Below the pieces are notes generated by a model. The model was not told where the DNA came from. It saw nothing but the letters and a program-made list of their open reading frames with translations, and did not search any database. A stretch of 64,000 nt of DNA from NCBI GenBank assembly GCA_965229885.1, contig CBDDJX010000003.1:682001-746000 (forward strand), written 5' to 3'. Source of the DNA: DATLLJ01 sp965229885. GTDB lineage: Bacteria; Acidobacteriota; Vicinamibacteria; Vicinamibacterales; CAVVIG01. The position numbers and the translations under genes are program-made. Shown in pieces: positions 41,748-50,193 of the stretch; position 1 is the stretch's first letter; each line of letters begins with the position of its first letter.

Positions 41748-42341
41748 GTGCCACTTCCTGATCCCCTTGTCAGGCTGATCGAGGAACTGCAGCGCCTGCC
41801 GGGTATCGGACCCAAAGGCGCACAGCGTGTTGCGTTTCACATCCTCAAGACCCCGCGCGACCAGACCGATCGCCTGGCCGACGTGCTGCGCGAGGTCAAA
41901 GAGCGAGTGACATACTGCTCAGTGTGCAACAACATCACCGACGTTGACCCGTGCACGTATTGCAGCAGCGGCGAGCGCCACCACCACGTCATCTGCGTCG
42001 TCGAAGAGCCGCAGAATGTCAGCGCCGTCGAACGGTCGCGCGAGTTCCGCGGCGTGTACCATGTGTTGATGGGCGCGCTGTCGCCGCTGCAGGGGATCGG
42101 CCCGGACGACCTGAAGATCAAGGGCCTGCTGTCGCGCGTGGGGAATGGCGTCGCCGAAGTCATCCTCGCCACCAACCCGAACGTCGAGGGTGAGGCTACG
42201 GCCATTTACCTTGCGCGGCTCCTCAAACCGCTCGGCGTGAAGGTGACGCGGATCGCGATGGGTGTGCCGGTCGGCAGCGACCTCGACTACGCCGATGAGG
42301 TGACGATGCACAAGGCGCTCGAAGGGCGACGTGAGGTCTGA
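41748..42341 (+). CDS. recR: Recombination mediator RecR
   Basis: 197 residues opening at GTG. HhH region LQRLPGIGPKGAQRVAFH, zinc finger C-x2-C...C-x2-C in YCSVCNNITDVDPCTYC, and a Toprim domain starting ICVVEEPQNV. RecR works with RecF and RecO to load RecA at gaps. Confidence 0.95.
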   Translation: MPLPDPLVRLIEELQRLPGIGPKGAQRVAFHILKTPRDQTDRLADVLREVKERVTYCSVCNNITDVDPCTYCSSGERHHHVICVVEEPQNVSAVERSREFRGVYHVLMGALSPLQGIGPDDLKIKGLLSRVGNGVAEVILATNPNVEGEATAIYLARLLKPLGVKVTRIAMGVPVGSDLDYADEVTMHKALEGRREV

Positions 42342-42347
42342 CGGGCG

Positions 42348-42956
42348 GTGATGCTTCCTCAGGCCTACGAACTTCCCGCAGCGCTGGTGCTGCTATTCGC
42401 CGGCGCGCTGGCCTGCTTCGCGGGATACCGGCTGTTCCGCATCGTGCTGGCGATCTTCGGCTTTATTTCCGGCGCGATGCTCGCGAGCTCGCTGATGGGG
42501 ATCAGCAACACGGCCGGGATGGTGATCGCCGCTCTCGTTGGGGGCCTTGCGGGCGCGGCACTTCTGCTGTTTGCGTATTTCGTTGGTATTGCGGTCGTCG
42601 GCGCGGGTGTGGGTGCGCTCCTCGCGCACTTTGGCTGGGGCTTTGTCGGCGCCGGCGACACGCCGGTGCCGGCCGCGGCCGTGATCGGCCTGGCGGTGCT
42701 CGGTGCGATCGGCGCCATGTTCGTGCAGCGCCACGTGATCGTCGTGACGACGGCGTTTGTCGGTGCGTGGACGCTCCTCGTCGGCATCCTTGCGACGGTG
42801 GGGGACCACGCCGCGCTCGCCGCGAAATCGGCCCGTAATGTCTGGATTCTGTATCCGACGACCGCGCCGGGCTATGGATGGATGCCGTTTGTGTGGGTGG
42901 CGCTCGGCCTGACCGGGACCGCCATTCAACTCGCCCTCACGGAGAAGAAGCGTTAG
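42348..42956 (+). CDS. DUF4203-like membrane protein
   Basis: 202 residues with seven membrane helices rich in glycine and alanine. The pattern CFAGYRLFRIVLAIFGFISGAML matches the DUF4203/TMEM198-type fold. Function unknown. It starts six bases after recR. Confidence 0.7.
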   Translation: MMLPQAYELPAALVLLFAGALACFAGYRLFRIVLAIFGFISGAMLASSLMGISNTAGMVIAALVGGLAGAALLLFAYFVGIAVVGAGVGALLAHFGWGFVGAGDTPVPAAAVIGLAVLGAIGAMFVQRHVIVVTTAFVGAWTLLVGILATVGDHAALAAKSARNVWILYPTTAPGYGWMPFVWVALGLTGTAIQLALTEKKR

Positions 42957-43001
42957 TCGATCAATAATCATCAATCAACAATCAGCGATTCGAGGTGGTG
43001 T

Positions 43002-43442
43002 GTGGCGACATTCGAGCGGCACGTGGACGTGGACTGGAAGGGCTCCGTGATGGAAGGGAAAGGCGAAGCGAAGGCCGGAAGCGGCGCGTTTACGCTGCCC
43101 GTGACGTTCCCCAATCGCATTGGCGAGGCGGGCGGGAAGACGAGCCCCGAGGAGCTGATGGCGGCGGCGCACGCCGCGTGCTACGCGATGGCGTTGAACG
43201 GGGCGCTCGGTCGCAAGCAGGCGTCGGCGGACCGCACGGTTGTGCGCGCGACGGTGACCGCCGACAAGGGTGACGCGGGGATCAAGATCGTGTCGTCGAA
43301 GCTGACCGTGACCGCCTACGGTCTCAAGGGCATCGACGCGTTGCAGTTCGCGGAGATCGCGAAAGAAGCGGAAGGCCGCTGCCCCGTGTCGAACGCCTAT
43401 CGCGGGACGATGCAGATCACGGTCGACGCAAAAGTCGGCTAA
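43002..43442 (+). CDS. OsmC-family peroxiredoxin
   Basis: 146 residues. The two catalytic cysteines are in HAACYAMAL and GRCPVSNAY; SPEELMAAAH is the family entry motif. It reduces organic hydroperoxides with a dihydrolipoyl-type donor. Starts at GTG or ATG near 43002; the GTG at that point gives the native N-terminus MATFERHVDVDW. Confidence 0.9.
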   Translation: MATFERHVDVDWKGSVMEGKGEAKAGSGAFTLPVTFPNRIGEAGGKTSPEELMAAAHAACYAMALNGALGRKQASADRTVVRATVTADKGDAGIKIVSSKLTVTAYGLKGIDALQFAEIAKEAEGRCPVSNAYRGTMQITVDAKVG

Positions 43443-44058
43443 CGGTCCGGCATGCCGGGCGCCAGCTTCTCGAATCCAGCCGGCACGGCGAACAGCGAAT
43501 CGGCGAACGTCTGACGGGAAACCTCCGTCAGCTCGCTGACGGTCTGTCGCCCCGCCACAGAGTATGTCCGGCGGACACCTGGAAGTCGTCGGCCGTGAAT
43601 CCAAGCGCCGTCGGATCGACCGTGCAAAGCTCCGAGGTCTTCTGATTGTCCTGGCAACCCCCGTACTTGTCGCATGTCCATTTGCCGACTTTGTCGGTGC
43701 CGGCCTTTCTGTATTCCGTTTTCGCCGGCGCGCTCATGCCGGGCATTCCGCGGCCCTTCATCATGGCTTCCATCTGCGCGCCCATCCGGTCCATGTCCGC
43801 CTTGGTCATCTCGGCGTAGCTTTTCTTGTCGTAGTCGATCATGCGCATGACCTTGGCACCGCCGTCGAAGACGAACACCTGTGTGCCGCCGTTCGGGCCG
43901 GCCGACTCGGCGCGCATGCGCGTCTTCTCGATCTGGACCTAGTGGATCTGGGTCGTGCCGCCGGTCGTCGTCTTCTCGACGATCAGAATGCCGTCTGCGG
44001 CGAGCAGGGGCCGTGCCATCAGGCACAGCGCGACGCACAATTTCAGTGTTGATTTCAC
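43439..44058 (-). pseudogene. DUF4412-like secreted protein, broken by a stop and a frameshift
   Basis: A GTG at 44058 with AAGGAG upstream begins a signal peptide (KLCVALCLMARPLLAADG). The frame meets TAG at 43941-43939 in QIH*VQIEKTRMRAE, with clear homology continuing on both sides. Near 43570 the frame shifts again, from GFTADDFQVSAG to TYSVAGRQTVSE, and ends LAPGMPDR. The middle (MDYDKK-like MRMIDYDKKSYAEMTKADM) fits DUF4412. Either decayed or affected by two base errors. Confidence 0.6.
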
Positions 44059-44190
44059 GACTCGTTCTCCTTGCTAGGAGTAAACGTCGATTCTAACGCG
44101 ACGTCCGACCACCGGCCGGGCAATTGACCCGCTGGAAGCGGGGTCGGTAGAATAGGTGTTTCGTCCCCGCACGCGGCTCGCGCTTCATGT

Positions 44191-44265
44191 TCCTCAGTAG
44201 CTCAACGGCAGAGCATCCGGCTGTTAACCGGAGGGTTGCTGGTTCGAATCCAGCCTGAGGAGCCA
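44191..44265 (+). tRNA. tRNA-Asn (GTT anticodon)
   Basis: The 75-base cloverleaf has acceptor stem TCCTCAG/CTGAGGA, D arm GCTC/GAGC, anticodon stem TCCGG/CCGGA with loop CTGTTAA (anticodon GTT), T arm GCTGG/CCAGC with TTCGAAT, discriminator G and encoded CCA. Its 3' end is the attachment site of the element that follows. Confidence 0.97.
44249..44265 (+). repeat. Left attachment repeat (inside tRNA-Asn)
   Basis: TCCAGCCTGAGGAGCCA covers the end of the T arm, acceptor strand and CCA. An exact copy is at 53511-53527. Confidence 0.9.
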
Positions 44266-44370
44266 TTCTACTTATCCGTCTATTCCCAGACAGTCCCTTA
44301 AACAGCTATATATACGGTAGATAGCGGCCGTGTAGCGTCCCAGAGGTTCCCGGCCTAATCCTGCTTGTTC

Positions 44371-44399
44371 CCACGTTTCATGTGGTATATTACGTGGTA
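44371..44399 (+). promoter_or_regulatory. Integrase promoter region with CCACGT/ACGTGG inverted repeat
   Basis: CCACGT (44371-44376) and ACGTGG (44392-44397) form a 6-base inverted repeat around TATATT (44386-44391), a likely -10 box. The word TTACGTGGTA (44390-44399) recurs in inverse orientation at 45640-45649, after the integrase gene. A regulator such as AlpA may bind both; the rest of 44266-44441 holds no gene. Confidence 0.4.
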
Positions 44400-44441
44400 G
44401 ACGATTCGAATTGCAGATGAGGGAAAAGGAGAATCGAACTC

Positions 44442-45638
44442 ATGGGACGGCTGACAGTCGGGATGGTGAAGGCCTTGAAGGAACCGGGCCGGTACGGCGA
44501 CGGCGGGACGCTGTATCTCGTTGTCGCTCCGGGCGGCAGCAAGAGCTGGGTGCAGCGGTTCACCGTCAACGGCAAGCGCCGCGATCACGGCCTGGGGGGG
44601 GTCCCGCTCGTGACGCTCGCCGAAGCGCGCGAGCAGGCATTCGAGAATCGCAGGCACGCACACCGGGGCCGTGACCCGCTCGCCGACAAGCGGCGGGTCA
44701 TGACGCCGACCTTCGAGCAGGCCGCACAGCGCGCGTTGGAAGCGAACCGGGCGCGCTGACGTAACACCAAGACCGCGACCAATTGGACCGAGTCGATGAC
44801 GAAGTATGCCTATCCCGTCTTCGGCGACCGGCACGTGGACCAGATCGGCCGTGAAGACGTGCTCCGTATCTTGACGCCGATCTGGACATCCAAGCCCGAG
44901 ATCGCCCGCAAGGTGCGCCAGCGCATCCGCGCCACCTTCGCGTGGTGCCAAGCGCACGGCTACGTCGAGCACAATGTCGCGGGGGAGGCCATCGACGGCG
45001 CACTCCCCGCCATGCCAGCCGTTGCGGCGCACTTCCGGGCGCTGCCCTATGGGGAGGTTGGGGAGGCTCTGGAGGTCATCGAAGAGTCCCGAGCGTCACT
45101 GTCGGCGAAGGCGTGCCTTCGGTTCGTGGCGCTCACCGCCTGTCGGTCGGGCGAGGCGCGGGGCGCAACCTGGGACGAGGTCGACCTTGACGCCCGCGAG
45201 TGGCGCATCCCGGCGTCGAGGATGAAGACGGGCGGTGAGCATCGCGTCCCGCTCTCTGACGCGGCGCTGGCAGTGCTGGAGCTGGTCCGGCCGCAGCGCG
45301 GGGAGTCCGATCTGCTGTTCCCCTCACCACTGCGGCGCGGCAAGCCGCTATCCGACATGACGCTGACGAAAATCCTGCGGGACACCGGGCTGGCCGACCG
45401 CGCGACCGTGCACGGGTTTCGCACGTCGTTCAGGACCTGGGCCAGCGAGCGGACCAGCGTCCCGCACGCCGTCGCGGAAGCAGCGTTGGCGCACCAGGTG
45501 GGGTCGGCCGTGGAACGGAGCTACGCGAGGAGCGACCTGTTCGAGAAGCGCTGCGGGCTGATGGCCGACTGGGCGAGGTACGTGACGGGCGGGGGCGCGA
45601 AGGAAGAAGTGGTGCGGATGGGTGGAGGTATGGTATAG
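44442..45638 (+). pseudogene. P4-type tyrosine integrase with an in-frame TGA
   Basis: Two halves in the same frame are divided by TGA (44757-44759). The N-terminal half has the DUF4102 arm-binding domain (LTVGMVKALKEPGRYGDGG). Homology reads ALEANRAR*RNTKTATNW, where relatives have Trp, so TGG to TGA is the simplest change. The catalytic half keeps the first Arg in CRSGEARGATWDEV, HGFRTSFRTWA and LAHQVGSAVERSYARSD with the Tyr. Without readthrough the enzyme is dead; sequencing error is possible. Confidence 0.8.
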
Positions 45639-45649
45639 TACCACGTAAA
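45634..45649 (+). promoter_or_regulatory. TATAGT box with TACCACGTAA site after the integrase
   Basis: TATAGT (about 45634-45639) is followed directly by TACCACGTAA (45640-45649), the reverse complement of the word at 44390-44399. This is a possible promoter/operator for the genes from 45662. Confidence 0.35.
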
Positions 45650-45661
45650 GGTGGATCTATA

Positions 45662-46060
45662 ATGACACAGGTAAGAATCACTATCGGGGCTCGTATGCGG
45701 CTCCAGGCGCTGGCCGAACGGGCGCCAGGCGAGCGCAGCTTGAGCGATCTGATCGACCTGCTGAGCCACGCCGAGCCTCACCACCTCGCCGACATCATGA
45801 CGGCCGCTACGGCAGCGGACATCATGACGGCCGCTACGGCAGCGGAAGAGGAACGCGAAGAGGAACGTCGCCGCATCGAGTGGGCCAAGCGCGTCGAAGA
45901 AGCGAAGGAGCTCGCGCCGCACATTATTGATGGCTTGGAGGCCGCCGGGACCCACGTCGACCGATGGCTTGTCGAGGGAAAGCACGACGGCGGGCCACTG
46001 ATGGTTGAAGTGATCCGGCTCTGGCGCGAACGCCGCGAGGCGGGGGGTGCTGGTGAGTGA
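45662..46060 (+). CDS. Hypothetical protein of the satellite
   Basis: 132 residues with a long charged helix (EEEREEERRRIEWAKRVEEA) likely to form a coiled coil. It contains an exact 27-bp tandem duplication (45791-45844) coding DIMTAATAA twice. No family recognised. It overlaps alpA by 14 bases. Confidence 0.55.
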   Translation: MTQVRITIGARMRLQALAERAPGERSLSDLIDLLSHAEPHHLADIMTAATAADIMTAATAAEEEREEERRRIEWAKRVEEAKELAPHIIDGLEAAGTHVDRWLVEGKHDGGPLMVEVIRLWRERREAGGAGE

Positions 46061-46268
46061 TCGACTCCTGACACGCGCAGAAGTTGAGGCGCGCACCGGC
46101 TTGGGGCGAAGCGCCCTCTATCGTGCGATGCGCGAGGGACGGTTCCCTGAGCCACTGCGAGTCGGACCAAAGAGTGTTCGCTGGCTGCTGTCCGAAGTAG
46201 AGCAGTGGATCGTTGATCTCCCTCGCTCCCACGGCGACGGCATCTACCGGGCCGGTACGGCGGTTTGA
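46047..46268 (+). CDS. alpA: AlpA-family regulator
   Basis: 73 residues from a GTG. Winged-helix/MerR-like fold: RLLTRAEVEARTGLGRSALYRAM, GRFPEPLRVG and VRWLLSEVEQWI. AlpA proteins activate excision or the main operon in Gram-negative phage satellites. It lies between the integrase and the replication gene, its usual place. Confidence 0.85.
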   Translation: MLVSDRLLTRAEVEARTGLGRSALYRAMREGRFPEPLRVGPKSVRWLLSEVEQWIVDLPRSHGDGIYRAGTAV

Positions 46269-46277
46269 GCTGGTGCA

Positions 46278-48101
46278 ATGACTGGGCCGCGTGACACCCT
46301 GCTGCACAATCTGGAAGCTGAGAAAGCCGTGCTCGGTGCGTGCCTGATACGTCAGGCCGCGGTCGGCGAGGTCGCCGGCACGCTCGGGGCCGATGATTTC
46401 TTCCGGCAGGCACACACGGCCATCTGGCGGGCTATCCGGCGCCTTGACGATGCCGGCCGCACGGTCGATCTACTGACCATCCGTGACGAGCTGGCCCGCG
46501 TCGAGCTCATCGACGCGGTCGGCGGTCCTGCCTACGTCGCGTCGCTCACGGACGGCGTACCGAAGTCGACGAACGTCCGGGCGTACGCGGCGATCGTCGT
46601 CGAGCTGGCCGGTAAGCGTCGTCTTAAAAGGGCGCTCGATCGTGGTTCGTCTATGCGTGAGTTGTCCGCGCTTGTCGAGCGGGTTCCAGACGGGCCCGAA
46701 GGACACACGGCGGATGATAGGGTCTGGGATCTGTTCGCTGCATGGAAGAAGAGCAGCGACGATACACCGCCAGCGGTTCTGGTCGAAGGGATCGCATGGG
46801 AAGGTCGCGTGACGTTGCTTCATGCGCGGGCCGGATGCGGAAAATCGACCCTCTTGGCTCACGCTGCGGCGCAGGTCACACGCGACGGTGGCGCGGTCAT
46901 CTGGATCGGTGCGGACGATCCTTCAGTCCGTACGCGCCATGTGCAATTCGGTGGCGACGCCGAGAAGTTTTACTACACATCGGCGGCTGAAGTCGTGGCC
47001 TTGGGCGACGTGAAAGCGATCGGTGAAGTCGTCAAGCCGAGGTTGATTGTCATCGATACCGCGACGGAGTACATCAGCGCCAGCGGTGGCGACATTAACC
47101 ACGCCGGAAACGTCGATTTAGCGTTGAGGCCGTGGGCGACCGCGGCGAGGGCGGCGAGCGGTGGCCACGCGGTTGTCATCCTGCATCATCAGGGATGGTC
47201 CGAGGCGCGGTCGAGAAACTCGTCGGCGTTTGTGGACCTGTGTGACGTGTCGCTCGGGATGTCCCGTATCGAAAACACGGTAACGCTCAAGGCTGACAAA
47301 ATCCGGTTCCAGCTAGAAGATGTGTTCCCGATTCACTTTGAGCTATGCGGAGAGGGGTACATACGGCGAGATACTCCCCCTGTGGCCTCTGAGGATGACC
47401 AGGGTGGACTCGAACACGGCTGGTCTGATGATGACGAGCTGGCCGCTCGGGGGTGGCTCATGGCGAATCCTGGCGCGACGTGGTCGGCGTTCAGAAAAGG
47501 GGTGCCGGTTCGGAAACGACACGAGACACTGAGAAAGCTATTCGCTGTCGTGTCGGGGGCTGTTCCGCCTGTTCCCAGCCCTGTTCCTGGAACAGCGGGA
47601 ACAGGGGAGAAAGTAGAGGCGAAAGCTGTTCCCGAGGAGACTGTCCTGTTCCGAGGAGAAACAGCGGAAAACCTTAATGATTTGCCCTGTTCCGCCTGTT
47701 CCCAGCCCTATAAGAGAGGGTCCGGGAACAGCCCAAACGGGAACAGCCCAGGTTCAGGTGCTAGTAACTGCCCGCGCTGCTTCGGGACCGGCGATCTGGC
47801 GTCTGGTGAACCATGCGATCATGGAGGCGAGGTAAGCAGCATGAACGAACCCATCAGTGTTGAACAGAGAATCGCGATCGAGCAGACGTTTGTCTCTGAC
47901 CTGCCGCTGCTACTGGCCCACTTCGATGGGCCGCTCCCATCGTCACCGGCCCAACTAGCGGATGTGCTGGCCCGTGAACTGCTAGGGGCTGGTGAGACGT
48001 GGCCCACTCTGAGGCAGAAGGCCGAGACTATCCCGCCTGAGATGTGGCAGTTGGCTACCCATGCAGCAGCGGGACTTCAGCAGCTCGGGGGACAGCCATG
48101 A
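46278..48101 (+). CDS. Satellite replication protein (DnaB N-domain plus RecA-like helicase)
   Basis: 607 residues. Residues 1-120 match the DnaB N-terminal domain (NLEAEKAVLGACLIRQ, DDFFRQAHTAIWRAI). Residues ~170-390 are a RecA-like/RepA-type ATPase with Walker A ARAGCGKST and Walker B LIVIDTATEY, plus VVILHHQGWS. A low-complexity region (~425-500) is encoded by the iteron cluster and includes CSACSQ and CPRC pairs. The C-terminal ~100 residues are helical. It likely starts replication of the excised element. Confidence 0.8.
   Translation: MTGPRDTLLHNLEAEKAVLGACLIRQAAVGEVAGTLGADDFFRQAHTAIWRAIRRLDDAGRTVDLLTIRDELARVELIDAVGGPAYVASLTDGVPKSTNVRAYAAIVVELAGKRRLKRALDRGSSMRELSALVERVPDGPEGHTADDRVWDLFAAWKKSSDDTPPAVLVEGIAWEGRVTLLHARAGCGKSTLLAHAAAQVTRDGGAVIWIGADDPSVRTRHVQFGGDAEKFYYTSAAEVVALGDVKAIGEVVKPRLIVIDTATEYISASGGDINHAGNVDLALRPWATAARAASGGHAVVILHHQGWSEARSRNSSAFVDLCDVSLGMSRIENTVTLKADKIRFQLEDVFPIHFELCGEGYIRRDTPPVASEDDQGGLEHGWSDDDELAARGWLMANPGATWSAFRKGVPVRKRHETLRKLFAVVSGAVPPVPSPVPGTAGTGEKVEAKAVPEETVLFRGETAENLNDLPCSACSQPYKRGSGNSPNGNSPGSGASNCPRCFGTGDLASGEPCDHGGEVSSMNEPISVEQRIAIEQTFVSDLPLLLAHFDGPLPSSPAQLADVLARELLGAGETWPTLRQKAETIPPEMWQLATHAAAGLQQLGGQP
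47560..47746 (+). repeat. Iteron cluster, candidate replication origin
   Basis: Seven CTGTTCC (starting 47560, 47569, 47581, 47626, 47646, 47687, 47696) and four GGAACAG (47589, 47598, 47725, 47740) in 187 bases, in different reading phases, so the pattern is not a codon repeat. A longer unit, CTGTTCCGCCTGTTCCCAG, occurs twice (47560 and 47687). AT-rich sequence (AAAACCTTAATGATTT) lies between. It sits inside the replication gene, as the origin of phage lambda does in O. Confidence 0.7.
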
Positions 48102-48373
48102 CCCGCGAACAGGTGCTCGGGCTAGTGGATAGACTGAAAGGCGCTACTGAGTTAAGCGACGCGCCAGTAACACTAGCTCCGTCTGAGGCCGTCATGCTCA
48201 CCCGCGTCCTGGAAGAACTCCATCAGGCAAACAGGGAGCTCACCGGGGCGATGTATGCAACGGCTGAGGCGTTACAACGCGCGCGCCTTCAGGTCGTCCA
48301 TAACCAAGCCAGCGACGGGACAGTGATTTACAATCTGCAACCGAGGCCCGTATCGTCGGAGCAGACACACTAG
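48098..48373 (+). CDS. Small hypothetical protein of the satellite
   Basis: 91 residues; ATG overlaps the replication gene stop (ATGA). It is mostly helical (TRVLEELHQANRELTGAMYA). No family recognised. A small-terminase role cannot be supported from the sequence. Confidence 0.55.
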   Translation: MTREQVLGLVDRLKGATELSDAPVTLAPSEAVMLTRVLEELHQANRELTGAMYATAEALQRARLQVVHNQASDGTVIYNLQPRPVSSEQTH

Positions 48374-48381
48374 GGGGGGAT

Positions 48382-48591
48382 ATGCAAGGGAGTGAGGACG
48401 AGGACGCGATCATAGAGGCGTGTCAGAACAAGCAAGAGGACATGACCGTCGCAGTGCTTCGCGCACTGTCGAGCGGTGCAAGCAAAGTCGCGAACGATAA
48501 GCTCGCTCGAGTAATTGATCGTGCGATAGACGAAATCGAGCAACCCGGAAGGGAACCCACCAGCTCGCGGTACGACCCCCGCTTACCGTAG
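48382..48591 (+). CDS. Small hypothetical protein of the satellite
   Basis: 69 residues, acidic and helical, with AGGGGGGAT before the ATG. No family recognised. It lies directly before the terminase gene, the usual place for a small terminase or DNA-packaging factor, but it is short for one. Confidence 0.5.
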   Translation: MQGSEDEDAIIEACQNKQEDMTVAVLRALSSGASKVANDKLARVIDRAIDEIEQPGREPTSSRYDPRLP

Positions 48592-48614
48592 GTGTGGGGT
48601 ACCTGCTTTAGGCT

Positions 48615-50045
48615 ATGACGCCTGCACTGTTGCCTTTTCAGCGGCGTTTTCTCCGGGCGGCGTTCGCTCCTGGCGTCGAGATTGCGGCGCTGTGTCTGCC
48701 GCGCGCGCAGGGAAAATCAACCCTCGCGGCGCATCTTCTGGCCCGGTCCCTGACACCCGGAGATTCACTGTTCCGGTCGGGGGCAGACAACAAATTAATC
48801 GCCGGTTCGTTTTCGCAGGCGCGCGTGGTGTTCCGAGTGCTGCGGGCCGAACTGGGCGAGGTCGGATATCGGTTCGAGAACTCGAATCAAAGCATCAAGG
48901 CGGAAGAAAAGGCAACCCGCACGCGCGTCACGATCCACGGCTCGAACGCGAAAACGCTGTATGGGTTTCTCGGCGTCCGGCTCCTGGTCGTCGACGAACC
49001 GGCAGCGGTGACCGACGACATGTGGGCGGCGATTGCGACCAGCGCAGGGAAGACGCAGATGCTTATCCTGTGTGTGGGCACCATCGCGCCAGCGGCCAAG
49101 CCTCACTGGTGGCCCGAACTGATAGCGCGCGGCTGTCGACCTGGGGTGCACGTAAGTCTCTTACAGGGCGAGCGGGCGACGTGGGACCGGTGGCCGACTA
49201 TACGGCGCGCGAATCCGCTTGTGGCCGTCAATCCGATACTCCGGCAGACGCTCCTACGCGAGCGGGACGCAGCGCGGCGAGACGAACGGCTCCGGGCCCG
49301 GTTCTTGTCGCTTCGATTGAACCTGCCGACGGGCGACGCGGACACGGAGTTAATTGCGACGCACGAATGGGAGAGGATGCTAGCGCGGCCGGTCCTGCCA
49401 CGCGAGGGCGCGGCGGTACTGGGGATTGACTTGGGCGCGTCTCGCTCCTGGTCGGCGGCAACGCTCATGTGGCGCAACGGTCGTACCGAGTGCTACGCCA
49501 GCGTCCCGGGCGTCCCGTCTCTCGCGGACCAAGAGCGGCGCGACGGACTGCCGAAAGGCATCCTGCAAGAACTTGTCAACGCGGGCGTTATGGCGGTTGC
49601 TCACGGCCAGCGCGTCGCGGATATTGACGTACTTCTGGACCGCCTACCAGACGTGCCGTATGAGGCGGTCGTCGCTGACCGGTTCGCGCTGATGACGCTC
49701 GCGGATGCGCTGGCGGCGCGCGGGTTTCCCGACCCGGAGTTTCTGACAAACCAGTGGTCGACGGCGTCCGACGCTATCGCGGCGTTCCGACGGGCCGTGT
49801 TGGATGGGCCGATGACGCTGGCGACGGGCCGGTTATTGGCGACGCTCTCTGTGAGCCATGCGCGCGTGGAACCGGACACGAGCGGCAACGTGCGCATGAG
49901 GAAGCAGCATCGGCGCAACCGCGACGACGTGGCGCAAAGTCTGGTCCTGGCGTCGCTGATTGTCGCGCGCTGGCGTCGCGTGCCCGTCCCGACCGGCCGG
50001 GTCTGGACGCTTGACGGTCCTACAGGCGAACCAGCGACCGCGTAA
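48615..50045 (+). CDS. Phage terminase large subunit
   Basis: 476 residues. The ATPase half has Walker A LPRAQGKST and Walker B RLLVVDEPAA; the nuclease half opens with the RNase H-like aspartate in GIDLGASRSW and ends with a conserved acidic region near NRDDVAQSLVLA. It drives DNA into the head. A partner small subunit is not recognisable in the element. Confidence 0.85.
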   Translation: MTPALLPFQRRFLRAAFAPGVEIAALCLPRAQGKSTLAAHLLARSLTPGDSLFRSGADNKLIAGSFSQARVVFRVLRAELGEVGYRFENSNQSIKAEEKATRTRVTIHGSNAKTLYGFLGVRLLVVDEPAAVTDDMWAAIATSAGKTQMLILCVGTIAPAAKPHWWPELIARGCRPGVHVSLLQGERATWDRWPTIRRANPLVAVNPILRQTLLRERDAARRDERLRARFLSLRLNLPTGDADTELIATHEWERMLARPVLPREGAAVLGIDLGASRSWSAATLMWRNGRTECYASVPGVPSLADQERRDGLPKGILQELVNAGVMAVAHGQRVADIDVLLDRLPDVPYEAVVADRFALMTLADALAARGFPDPEFLTNQWSTASDAIAAFRRAVLDGPMTLATGRLLATLSVSHARVEPDTSGNVRMRKQHRRNRDDVAQSLVLASLIVARWRRVPVPTGRVWTLDGPTGEPATA

Positions 50046-50154
50046 CGGTCAAAACGGCGTGCGAGGATGGGCCGTGCTACACGTTCTCGCCGCGCCCTTA
50101 CCTTACCCTTCCACGGATAGCGCGTCCCGTACAGAGCCCAGTCAGCGGGGTGTA

Positions 50155-50185
50155 TAGACATCATTCCTGCTTATGATGTTATAAT
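50155..50185 (+). promoter_or_regulatory. Capsid-gene promoter with a 7-base inverted repeat in its spacer
   Basis: TAGACA (50155-50160) and TATAAT (50180-50185) are separated by 19 bases. ACATCAT-N8-ATGATGT (50158-50179) is a perfect inverted repeat lying between them. The ATG of the capsid gene is at 50194, so the transcript has almost no leader. This looks like a switchable promoter for the head genes. The rest of 50046-50154 has no gene. Confidence 0.55.
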
Positions 50186-50193
50186 TTCGGCTT

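Noticed and set aside
44757..44759. Selenocysteine or recoded TGA in the integrase
   Set aside because: No SECIS-like hairpin noticed, and TGA is used as an ordinary stop in many neighbouring genes; a mutation or error is simpler.
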